Source: UBA6168 sp964573725
GTDB lineage: Bacteria > Bacteroidota > Bacteroidia > Chitinophagales > Saprospiraceae
Length of the DNA: 62,187 nucleotides
Assembly: GCA_964573725.1 (NCBI GenBank)
Contig: CAZNLJ010000027.1
Span: forward strand, 1-62,187
Direction: 5' to 3'
Positions 48,164-56,274 of the stretch are shown here, in pieces (positions within the stretch are counted from its first letter, which is position 1; each line of letters starts with the position of its first letter). Below the pieces are notes generated by a model that was not told where the DNA came from, ran no database searches, and saw nothing but the letters and a program-made list of their open reading frames with translations. The position numbers were made by a program, and so were the translations under genes.

Positions 48164-51061
48164 TCAGGCCAGCTTGGCCAGTATGCGGAGCCCCATTTCC
48201 TGGAACCCCGCGTCATCCGGGTGGAGTTCGTCCCACCATGCTCCGGCGGGATGGCTTCCCCGGAGGTCGCAGTGGACGGCGGCGGGGTGCCGCTGTACCC
48301 AGTCGGCGAGCCGTTCGTTCCAGGCATCGACTATTTGACAAATCCGAGTGCGCCAAAGTTCGTCCGCTGCCCCGGAATCTTCGGTCGGGGGTGAAAAAAC
48401 GGGTGGTATTTGTCTGATTCCGGCCGGATGGGGGTCGAAATAATCGTAGCCGTGCAGGAGCAGGGTAAGGTGGGGGAACTGGTGCGACATCCGGCGGTAC
48501 AGGTCCTCCAGCCGTTCCTCGAAGCTTGTCCATGCCTGGTGGAAACCGGGTGGCAGGGAGGCTTGGTCGTGAGTGGCCGGGGAGGGGGGGCGGCTGGGGA
48601 GGAGCGGGCGCAGCAGGTCGCCGCCGTCGCTGTACAGGAGGGCCTGGACCGGGGTAGGGTGGGGGATGGCATGTGCCAGGGAGGGGATGGTCAGGCAGGG
48701 CTGCCCCTCCGCGGTGAACAGGTGGTGAACCGGGAGGTAGCCTGCCAGCTGGTCGGCCAGGTCCTTTCGGGTCGGGTGGATGATCCAGGAGTCGCCGGCG
48801 ACCAACAGGCCGCTCCGGTCCGGGGAAAGCTGCCGCCTGCGGGAGGCTTGCTGCCGTCGGAACGCCGCTTTCCGGGCCGGCGCGGAGGGGAGGACGGTCC
48901 TGGCCGCCGCCGCTCCCGGCCGGTCGAAGGTCAAGGCTGGGTCGAACCCTTGTTGGCGGCCGTACAGGGCGATGCCGAAGTCGGCCAGTGCCTGGGAAGC
49001 ATCGCCTACCAGCTCGGCCAGGTCCGAAGGCCGGATCCGGCGGTATTCCGGGTTGACAAACCGGAGGTCCAGGCGGTAGGTTTGCCAGCCGGAGAGGACG
49101 GGTGGCCGGATGCTGGCGCTGTCGTTTTCCGCCGTCGGCTGCCGGCCCTCCAGGATTGCCGCCGCCCGGACCTGGTCCGGATCCGGTGGGGCGGGCAAGG
49201 GCTCCTGGGCGATTTGGTCCGCTTCGAACGGTTCGCTGCCGGCCACCACCAAGAGGGTATCGGTCGAAAAAGGGGCATCGTACCAATAGGTCCGGGCTTC
49301 CGGTGACATCCGGATGATGCCGTTCCGATGGTCGCGCAGGGTCTTTTCCGCACCCGGCGGCAATTCCCAGACCGTGGGTTCCAGCAGGTTGGTTCGGATG
49401 GCGCCGTCTTCCGACAGGTAGAGGGCGGCGATGTACAGCTTGGTCCGGGGATGCCGGTTCCTGACCCGGATGCGGATGCGGCCCCCCCAGCGCTTGCTGC
49501 CCCCGGGTGTGGGCTCGTACCGGATTTCGACGGTCCGGTCCGGACCGGGGTGGAGCGCGGATTCCGTCCCGTCGGCATAGAGCTGGTCCAGCCGGATTCC
49601 GAGGGTGTCTTCCGGCAGGCTGTCCGGCCCGGGGTTGTGAAGCTGCCGGAACCTTTTCCAGGTGGCTAGCTGGTGCAGCCGGGTGCACAGCAGGTGCCCC
49701 GCCGCGGCCAAACCGCCGTCGGGGTCGTCGGGCCGGAAGCTGGCGATGGGCCGGTGGAGCGGGCGGAAATCATTTCCCGGCAGGGTCAGGTAAAGCATGT
49801 CCCGCCAACCTTCCAGCGCGTAATCGGCACCGGCCGCCACATCGGTAAAGGTCACGGCAAGGCCGGTATCCTGCTCGAGGATGTCCATTAGTTGGTGCAC
49901 ATCTTTCGGCGGGAGGTCCCTGGAGACCAGGTGCAGGGTCACGGTCGGCAGGGAAAGGCCCGACAGGCGGAGTGCATAGGTCTTCTGATAGTCCAGGCCG
50001 GTCACCTGGACCCCGCACTGGTCCAGGCCGATGTCACGGACCGGGTAGGCCGGGGAATCCGGCCCGGCGGCCGGCAGTTGGACGGAACTGCCGGGCACCA
50101 CCCCATGGAGGTAACCTTTGTCGGCTATCCAACCGAGCCTCATGTTGTAGACCATGGAGGCGGTGGCGGTGCCCGGATCTACCGTCCGGCCAAGGAAGCC
50201 CAGCTCCCGGAGGTCCTCCGCCCCGTCGGGTGTGTACAGGTTTGGCCGTTGGGTGTATCGGATGCGCAAGGGATTGCGCACCCGGTGGAAGAGGTCCCGG
50301 TAGCTGAGGTTCCCCCGGCTGGCCGTCAGGGCCTTCAGCAGGAAGGTGGTGAACAGGCCGCTGCCGTTGACCTGCAGGGCGGCCTCGTCCTTTTCCGCGG
50401 CGGCGAATTGGATGTGGGGGGCTTGTGCGATGACCTCGTTCATCGACCGGCCGGCGAACTGCTCCGGCCGGAAGCGGCCGGCAAACAGGAACTCCTCCCA
50501 GCTCCGGGCCGGGAAGACGTGAGCCGCTTGCTTCCGTTGGACGGAGCCGACATCCTCCTGGCGTACCGCCGCTTCCCGGGTATTGTCGCCGGCATGGCAG
50601 CAGTCGAAGATGGCTGCAATGTGGCAACGGGTGGTGTCGTACAGGTCCTTCAATAAGATCCGGAGCTCCTTGTCGGCCAGCAGGAAGCCGGGCGGATGGG
50701 GCGTTTCCGGATAACAGACGATGCATTCCAGCCGGGGTTCCTGCCAAAGGCCCGGTGCGGCATCCTCCACGGCGCCGTGGCCGGAAAAGTAGACCAAGGC
50801 GGTGTCTTCCGGACCGGCCTGGCCAAGGTGCTTCCGGAAAGCGTCGACGACAGCCCCCCGGGTGGCTTTTTCGTCGGCCAGTATCATCGGATGGAAGGTG
50901 CAGGCAGGGTCGTCCGCCAGATAGGCTGCCAGCCGATGGGCATCCTGCACACATCCCCGAAGGGCCGGCAAGGAAAGCCCGCCCGGTAGCGGCAGGTCCG
51001 CGCGGTAGCGGTCGATTCCGATCAGCAGGGCGTATACGTTCCTCGGTTCTTGGCCTTCCAT
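48164..51061 (-). CDS. Metacaspase (C14) fused to SGNH-hydrolase-like domain
   Basis: A 965-residue cytosolic-looking protein without a signal peptide. Residues about 8-290 are a caspase-fold protease: His95 in YFSGHGA and Cys155 in FDCCHAGD form the dyad. The region 300-740 is unassigned and beta-rich. Residues ~750-965 look like an SGNH/GDSL hydrolase: Ser758 in LVAGDSW, a block III-like LLHGYDYF, and D944-H947 in WWDELHPDD. The caspase part probably cleaves proteins after basic or acidic residues once triggered; the second domain could be an esterase or lipase. It is the fourth gene of the MoxR/CHAT operon, 66 bases after its neighbour. Confidence 0.8.
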   Translation of the reverse strand: MEGQEPRNVYALLIGIDRYRADLPLPGGLSLPALRGCVQDAHRLAAYLADDPACTFHPMILADEKATRGAVVDAFRKHLGQAGPEDTALVYFSGHGAVEDAAPGLWQEPRLECIVCYPETPHPPGFLLADKELRILLKDLYDTTRCHIAAIFDCCHAGDNTREAAVRQEDVGSVQRKQAAHVFPARSWEEFLFAGRFRPEQFAGRSMNEVIAQAPHIQFAAAEKDEAALQVNGSGLFTTFLLKALTASRGNLSYRDLFHRVRNPLRIRYTQRPNLYTPDGAEDLRELGFLGRTVDPGTATASMVYNMRLGWIADKGYLHGVVPGSSVQLPAAGPDSPAYPVRDIGLDQCGVQVTGLDYQKTYALRLSGLSLPTVTLHLVSRDLPPKDVHQLMDILEQDTGLAVTFTDVAAGADYALEGWRDMLYLTLPGNDFRPLHRPIASFRPDDPDGGLAAAGHLLCTRLHQLATWKRFRQLHNPGPDSLPEDTLGIRLDQLYADGTESALHPGPDRTVEIRYEPTPGGSKRWGGRIRIRVRNRHPRTKLYIAALYLSEDGAIRTNLLEPTVWELPPGAEKTLRDHRNGIIRMSPEARTYWYDAPFSTDTLLVVAGSEPFEADQIAQEPLPAPPDPDQVRAAAILEGRQPTAENDSASIRPPVLSGWQTYRLDLRFVNPEYRRIRPSDLAELVGDASQALADFGIALYGRQQGFDPALTFDRPGAAAARTVLPSAPARKAAFRRQQASRRRQLSPDRSGLLVAGDSWIIHPTRKDLADQLAGYLPVHHLFTAEGQPCLTIPSLAHAIPHPTPVQALLYSDGGDLLRPLLPSRPPSPATHDQASLPPGFHQAWTSFEERLEDLYRRMSHQFPHLTLLLHGYDYFDPHPAGIRQIPPVFSPPTEDSGAADELWRTRICQIVDAWNERLADWVQRHPAAVHCDLRGSHPAGAWWDELHPDDAGFQEMGLRILAKLA

Positions 51062-51127
51062 GGTGTTCCGTCGGTTGGATGCACAGGACAGGATAAAACA
51101 GGCGCTGCTTCTCCCGTCGGCATGCGG

Positions 51128-53650
51128 TTATTTTTTCCGGGGCGGCTTGGGGCTTTTTCTTGGCCGGCCGGCGGCGAGGGTGTCGGCGATGGTTCCTTCG
51201 CCCAATCCGGCCAGCCGCATCTGGTCGGCCACCCAGTCGGCCTGCCCCGCCTCGGTTACCGTCCGCAATATCTGGGCATACAGGCCCCGGTTGGGTCGGA
51301 TACCGGCCTTGCGCAGGTCGAGGAAAAGGTCCTGTGCCTGCGCAAAGGTTTCCGTCCGGGAAAAGAGGGTGGTGTACACCGCAGGGTCGGGCCGGATGCC
51401 TTGCTGTTGCATTTCCCGGAGGATTCCTCGGGCACGGCGGTAGTTTTCGGTCTTGGTGATCAGGACCGTGTAGAAGATCGGGTCGGGCCGGATGCCTTGC
51501 TGCTGCATTTCCGCCAGCAGGGAGCGGGCTTCGCGTTCGTTGTCGGTCCTTTTCAGCAGCACGGTGTAGGCTTCGATGCCAGGCCGTTGGCCGGACCGTT
51601 TGAACAGGTGGTGGAAGAGCCGGTACGCCTCCTCGTAGCCGGTGGTCCTTGCCAGGAGGAGGTCGGTGGCGACCCCTGTCAGGGATATGCCGGCCAGGAG
51701 CAGTTGTTCCACGGCCGGCATGACCGGGTCGATTTCCCGGGCCGCCTGCAAGGCGGCCCGGAGGGTATCACCGTCGGGGCCTACGCCGGCGCGGGCCATG
51801 GCTCCGAGTACCGTCAATTGCGCTTCGGCATGGTCCGCCTTTTCCATCAAGGCGTTCCATACGGAGACATCCGCCTGTGGCCCGCTTCCGGTTTCCCATT
51901 GTTGCATCCAGTGGAGGGCTTCCTGAAAATGGGATATGTTGCGGAGGAGGGACAGGTGGTCGGGGGAGTCCTCCGGATCCGCCGGGCTGTCGCCGGTTGC
52001 CGCCGAAACTTGGGCGTCGGTTCCGGCCGGTGGGGACGTCCCGGCGGCCATCGGCCGGCCGGCGAGTTCGGCCTGCCAGACCCGGCGGCCGAGGCTGTCG
52101 GTGATGCCGGCCGGCTCGATGGTGACGTCTCCGGGTATATGGTCGGTGATGGGCAGGCCGCTTTGTTCGCTTTTCAGCCAGGCGATGGTGAACAAGCGGT
52201 TGCTTTCCGCCAGGGAGCCGGATTGTACATGCTGGGAAGAGTGCTCCATGACCTGCAACAGCTGGGCCCGGACCGCCGCCGCCGCCGTTTCGGGCAGCTG
52301 GTGCCGCAAGACCTCGCGGATTTCCCGTGGCAAAGGCCCTTTGCGAAGCCAGGGCAGCCGACTCAGCCGATGGAAGGCCAGCCAATGGCGACGTTGCCGC
52401 TCCCAGGCGGACCGGTCGGCCGTCGGCGGGAGCACCGCCTGGTGCAGCAGCAGGCTCAAGGATACATGCAGGTCTGCATACCAGGCAATGGCGCATAGCC
52501 AGTGGAACCCGTCGGCCCCGAGATACCGGCGCAGTGCGGGCAACAGGTCCGCCGGCACTTCCCGGCCCCGCCGGCGCAGGCTCGGCATGGAGGGCTCCGG
52601 ATGTGCCTGCTGCCAGTACAAAGGGGTCCGGTAATGGCGCGAGGCCCACTGGGGTACGAGGCTGGCCAGCCCCTCGGCCGTCGCAGGGACCACCGGAAAG
52701 CAGGGACACAGCGCCCAACACGCTGCCCCCCAATGGGTCACCGGACTGGTCTCCAGCAAGGCCAGCCGCGTCCACCATTCCTGCATGCGGATGGCCAGGG
52801 GCGACGGACGCAACGCCGGCCGGTCCAACAGCTGGTCCGCCGTGTCGACCCACAGCACGGCGGCATCGGGATAGTCGCCGGCCAACCGTTCGATGGGCTG
52901 GCCGGGATGCATGCTTTCCCGGTCTTTCCATACGATGTCCGGTGTGGTGTCGTAATAGTAACAGTCCGCCTCCAGGTCCCGGCGGTTCATTTCCAACACC
53001 AGCTCCCGGTAAAAGGCGGCCAGGTGGTCCTGCCGGCTTTGCTGTGCGACCAATACCAGGTATTGCGGTGCCCGCTTCCGCCGCCGGTAGACGAACTGCG
53101 GCACACCGCCCGACCGGATGGTGTGCCCGATGCTCCGCGGGATGTCCCAGTCGTAGGTGTCGGCCCATATCTTTTCCCGCAGCGGCAGGGCCGCCCGGTC
53201 CATGGCAGGGTGGTTCCAGATCCGCAGGCTGGGTGTCGGCAGCCGGAGGGTCAGGCGGAATGGCCCGCTGTACCGGGGCGGTTCCCCGGCGGTGGCGGTC
53301 ATCTCCCCTGCCGGGGTCGGTGGTTCCGGGACGGCCGGCACAGGAAGCGGCGGCAATGCGGTCGGGGTCTCGCTTCCGGGATCCGGTACGGGGAGCCCGC
53401 CTTCCGCCGCCGGGCCGAAATACTGCTCGAACAGTTGCCGGAACCGGACTTGCTCGGTCGCGGAATGGCAGATCATGGCGGAGAGGGCGGCACATACATC
53501 GGCCGGTTCGTGCCGGGCCGTCGGCTCCTGCTCCTGCCGAAGGTCGAGCCAGCGGTAGATCCGCAGCCAGGTATCGATGCCCAGGTAATAGCCCTGGGCG
53601 GTCCAGGCCGTCAGGAAAGGTTCGAAGGCATGTCGTGCCAATGGTTCCAT
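51128..53650 (-). CDS. SAV_2336/vWA-like protein with C-terminal pentatricopeptide-like repeats
   Basis: An 840-residue protein. Residues 1-80 are helical and could be an adaptor domain; 85-130 is a Pro-rich linker. About 130-340 resembles SAV_2336-type proteins (PSLRIWNHPAMDR, GGVPQFVYRRRKRAPQYLVLVAQQSRQDHLAAFY), probably a vWA-like fold that has lost the DxSxS metal site. A largely helical region follows. Near the end are three exact 32-residue repeats (691-722, 723-754, 755-786) with the pentatricopeptide pattern (P-D-x3-Y-T-x-L ... A ... EMQQQGIRP), with weaker ones before. The tail is basic (RKSPKPPRKK). It lies between the CHAT and metacaspase genes. The function is inferred only from context. 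Confidence 0.6.
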   Translation of the reverse strand: MEPLARHAFEPFLTAWTAQGYYLGIDTWLRIYRWLDLRQEQEPTARHEPADVCAALSAMICHSATEQVRFRQLFEQYFGPAAEGGLPVPDPGSETPTALPPLPVPAVPEPPTPAGEMTATAGEPPRYSGPFRLTLRLPTPSLRIWNHPAMDRAALPLREKIWADTYDWDIPRSIGHTIRSGGVPQFVYRRRKRAPQYLVLVAQQSRQDHLAAFYRELVLEMNRRDLEADCYYYDTTPDIVWKDRESMHPGQPIERLAGDYPDAAVLWVDTADQLLDRPALRPSPLAIRMQEWWTRLALLETSPVTHWGAACWALCPCFPVVPATAEGLASLVPQWASRHYRTPLYWQQAHPEPSMPSLRRRGREVPADLLPALRRYLGADGFHWLCAIAWYADLHVSLSLLLHQAVLPPTADRSAWERQRRHWLAFHRLSRLPWLRKGPLPREIREVLRHQLPETAAAAVRAQLLQVMEHSSQHVQSGSLAESNRLFTIAWLKSEQSGLPITDHIPGDVTIEPAGITDSLGRRVWQAELAGRPMAAGTSPPAGTDAQVSAATGDSPADPEDSPDHLSLLRNISHFQEALHWMQQWETGSGPQADVSVWNALMEKADHAEAQLTVLGAMARAGVGPDGDTLRAALQAAREIDPVMPAVEQLLLAGISLTGVATDLLLARTTGYEEAYRLFHHLFKRSGQRPGIEAYTVLLKRTDNEREARSLLAEMQQQGIRPDPIFYTVLITKTENYRRARGILREMQQQGIRPDPAVYTTLFSRTETFAQAQDLFLDLRKAGIRPNRGLYAQILRTVTEAGQADWVADQMRLAGLGEGTIADTLAAGRPRKSPKPPRKK
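51384..51513. repeat. 96-bp internal DNA repeat encoding the pentatricopeptide units
   Basis: The segment beginning gggtcgggccggatgcc at 51384 recurs at 51480, 96 bases later (32 codons), nearly identical for about 30 bases. This indicates recent duplication within the coding region. Confidence 0.8.
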
Positions 53651-53718
53651 CGATCAGGTGTTGCCACGATGTTATGGTCGGCCGAAGAAAGCCGGCCCGG
53701 CCCGCTTCCCGCGGAGGC

Positions 53719-55239
53719 TTAGCCGGGCCGCCCGCCTTCGGCGCGTATTCCCCGGGCGTTGAAGGCCGAAATGAGGTCGGACAGCCGTTCCTTGGCCTCC
53801 AGGAAGGGAATGCCCCGGTCGGCCGGGTCTCCACCGTCCGGCCCGAACAGGGCGGAAAGCGACACGAAGGTCTCCCGGAATACCTCCCGCTGCCATTGTC
53901 CGATGTGCCCGGGCGTCACCAGGGGCAGCCGGGAAAGATTGAATGCCCGCCCCGGATACCGGCGGGCCAACCGGTCGAACAGTTCCTGGAAGGGATCGTC
54001 CGACTCGTAGTATTCCCGCAGGAAGAGGATGGCCAGCCGGCCGCTCAGTTCCGAGCCCAGGACGGGGGCATACCGCTCGATATAGTCGCGGAAGAAGTCG
54101 GCCCAGCCCGCTTCCCAATCCATGCCGCCCAGGTCATGGCAGACCAACAGCAGCGATGGTTCCGGTACCATCGGGCGCAGGACATGGCGGTTTCGATGGG
54201 GGTCGAATACGGCCGGCAGGTCTGCCGCGAAACATTCCGACAGGGCGGTCACATTGAGGTCTTCGTCGGTGAACGGCAGGCCGAATCCCTCCAGGGAAAC
54301 CGTCCTCATCACCGGGACCGGCAATTGCCGGACCGGATACCGGTGCAGGCGGAGCTGCAGTTCGAAAGGGCAGTGCCGGTCGTCGTCGTGGATGAAAAAA
54401 AACAAGGGGCCCGTATCGCCGGACCGGAGTTTGCGGGTCACTTCCCGCTGGAACGTCCCCACCTGCTCGGACCGGTCGCACAACAGGTAGCTGTCCGGGG
54501 CCACCCCGTTTTGCTGCTGCCGCGGCCGGTCCTGTTGCGGGACGGTATCGGCCTGCCGCCGTCCGTCGTTCCAATCCGCAAAACGCCGCTCCGCAGCGGC
54601 GGCCCCCAGTACAGGGTGCTCCAGCAACCGGTAGATGGGCGGCTCCGTGCCGGACTCGGGCCCGTCGTCGAGGTCCAGGCCCCGCATGCGGTCGGCCAGC
54701 CCCGGATCCGTCCAATGGGCCTGCTCGGCCTGGTAATCGCAGCGGAAACCGTGCAGGGTGTCGCGGAAGGCCTCCCGGACCGTCTTGTGGCGGGTGCAGA
54801 ATTCGGTGTAGAACAAACGGGCGAAAGCCAGTCCGTACCGGTCCTTCAACGGAAGGGTGGTGGCGATGACCAAGGGGACTCCCTGCGCATGGAAGGCCGC
54901 CGCCTGCTCTTCCGTGGAACAACCGTTCAGGAAAACCAACCGCAACCCGCCGTATTGACAGATGTGGGCGGCCAGTGCTTCCACAAAGGAAAGCCGGGTT
55001 TCCTCCAAGGGGTCGTTCAACATCCAATGGGCCTTCTGCGCGTGACCGGCGAAGTGGAGGATGCCGACCTGTTCCCGGTAGGTGTCGAAGAATTGCCGGA
55101 TTTGTGCCGGACCGCATTTCCACCAGGGAACCGGGGTGCACCAGCCCGTCTGCAATAGGGTCTGTACGCTTTCCAGCTCCTTGTCCAACTGGGTCAGGGG
55201 ATCCCGCTGGTCAAAGGAATATGCCAACATCGCCATCAT
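53719..55239 (-). CDS. CHAT-domain protease with inactive-STAND-like C-terminal domain
   Basis: A 506-residue protein. The CHAT (caspase-like) domain spans about 1-175; its dyad is His66 in LHFAGHA and Cys107 in LNGCST. A low-complexity linker (about 180-248) leads to a domain starting YLLCDRSEQVGTFQREV and continuing with DRHCPFELQLRLHR. This resembles the inactive STAND-like (iSTAND) modules of predicted conflict systems, which keep a P-loop-like fold without Walker motifs. The start is one base from the stop of the AAA+ gene, indicating translational coupling. It is probably a cytosolic protease controlled by the partners. Confidence 0.8.
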   Translation of the reverse strand: MMAMLAYSFDQRDPLTQLDKELESVQTLLQTGWCTPVPWWKCGPAQIRQFFDTYREQVGILHFAGHAQKAHWMLNDPLEETRLSFVEALAAHICQYGGLRLVFLNGCSTEEQAAAFHAQGVPLVIATTLPLKDRYGLAFARLFYTEFCTRHKTVREAFRDTLHGFRCDYQAEQAHWTDPGLADRMRGLDLDDGPESGTEPPIYRLLEHPVLGAAAAERRFADWNDGRRQADTVPQQDRPRQQQNGVAPDSYLLCDRSEQVGTFQREVTRKLRSGDTGPLFFFIHDDDRHCPFELQLRLHRYPVRQLPVPVMRTVSLEGFGLPFTDEDLNVTALSECFAADLPAVFDPHRNRHVLRPMVPEPSLLLVCHDLGGMDWEAGWADFFRDYIERYAPVLGSELSGRLAILFLREYYESDDPFQELFDRLARRYPGRAFNLSRLPLVTPGHIGQWQREVFRETFVSLSALFGPDGGDPADRGIPFLEAKERLSDLISAFNARGIRAEGGRPG

Positions 55240-55240
55240 A

Positions 55241-56158
55241 TCAGTGGAAGCGGAATTCGGTGGACAACCGGTCCAGGTCCTCCCGGTTCTTGGCCAGCAG
55301 GCTGAAGGTCCGCCGGATCTGGTCGGCCAGCTCCGGATCTTGTGCCGCCGCGGTCGGGTCCAGCCCCCGGCGCGTCAGCAGGTGGATCCAGGCGAGCAGC
55401 TCCGCCGTGGCGGGCTTCTTGCGTAGTCCTTGCTCCCGCAGCTGGAGGAAATAGGCGACGGCCTGCTCCGCCACCCGCTCCGTGAACGATGCCTGCATCA
55501 AACCGTGCGCCCGGACAATGGACAGGAGCTGCCCGGCATCCGGAAAGGGAATGTGATAGAAGGCACAGCGGCGCAGGAACGCATCCGGCAGGTTCTTTTC
55601 CGAATTGCTGGTCAGCACCAGCACCGGCCGGGGGAACCGGTCCGGACAGCGGAGGTTTCCGGATTCGTCCGGGACCGGCGGGTCTATCCCGTGGTGCCCC
55701 CGCCAGTCGAATGCCGCAATGTCCGCCGCCGTCGCTTCCGGGATGGAAAATGCCAATTGCTCGAACTCGAACAACAAATCGTTGGGAAAATCCCGCGATG
55801 CCTTGTCGATTTCATCCACCAAAACCACATACCTGCGTTCGGCCGCATGCAGGATGGCTTTCCCAAGGGCCTCGAACTGTATGTATCCCAAAGGGTTGAC
55901 TTTTCCCTGCTGGGAATCCCGGAAATGGCGGATGGCATCGTACCGGTAGAACAGGTCGCGGCCCTGCGATCCGGTCTTGGTATTGAAACGGAGGACTTCG
56001 CCGCCCAGTTCGGCGGCCAGCCAATAGGCCAACTGGGTTTTTCCGGTGCCCGGCTCTCCGGTCACCAACAAGGGAAGCCCCAGTTCCAGGGCGACGGAGG
56101 CGGCGGCTTCCAATCCCTTGTCCGGCAGGTACGGCTGGTGCCTGGGTGGTGTGGCCAT
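55241..56158 (-). CDS. MoxR-type AAA+ ATPase
   Basis: The 305-residue protein has Walker A GEPGTGKT (34-41), Walker B VVLVDEIDKA (111-120), a sensor 1 segment LVLTSNSEK, and an arginine-finger region DAFLRRCAFYH. Its layout is that of MoxR ATPases, which remodel partners through vWA proteins. It is the first gene of the operon with the CHAT, vWA-like and metacaspase genes, and its stop is one base before the CHAT start. It starts 116 bases after the SulP stop and has a possible promoter of its own. Confidence 0.88.
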   Translation of the reverse strand: MATPPRHQPYLPDKGLEAAASVALELGLPLLVTGEPGTGKTQLAYWLAAELGGEVLRFNTKTGSQGRDLFYRYDAIRHFRDSQQGKVNPLGYIQFEALGKAILHAAERRYVVLVDEIDKASRDFPNDLLFEFEQLAFSIPEATAADIAAFDWRGHHGIDPPVPDESGNLRCPDRFPRPVLVLTSNSEKNLPDAFLRRCAFYHIPFPDAGQLLSIVRAHGLMQASFTERVAEQAVAYFLQLREQGLRKKPATAELLAWIHLLTRRGLDPTAAAQDPELADQIRRTFSLLAKNREDLDRLSTEFRFH

Positions 56159-56204
56159 GGTTGGGTCGTGGTTTGTCCCGTTTTATTCAAATAGGAAGAA
56201 AATG

Positions 56205-56236
56205 TAAATGTATTGAACCACGACCTGATTATGAAA
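56205..56236 (-). promoter_or_regulatory. Candidate promoter of the MoxR/CHAT operon, TTTC-N20-TACATTTA
   Basis: On the minus strand TTTC (plus 56233-56236) is followed after 20 bases by TACATTTA (plus 56205-56212), one mismatch from TAnnTTTG. It is 47 bases upstream of the ATPase start. Confidence 0.4.
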
Positions 56237-56274
56237 TTTTGCCCGCGCTTTCTTCTCCCGCCCCGCGGCCGGCC

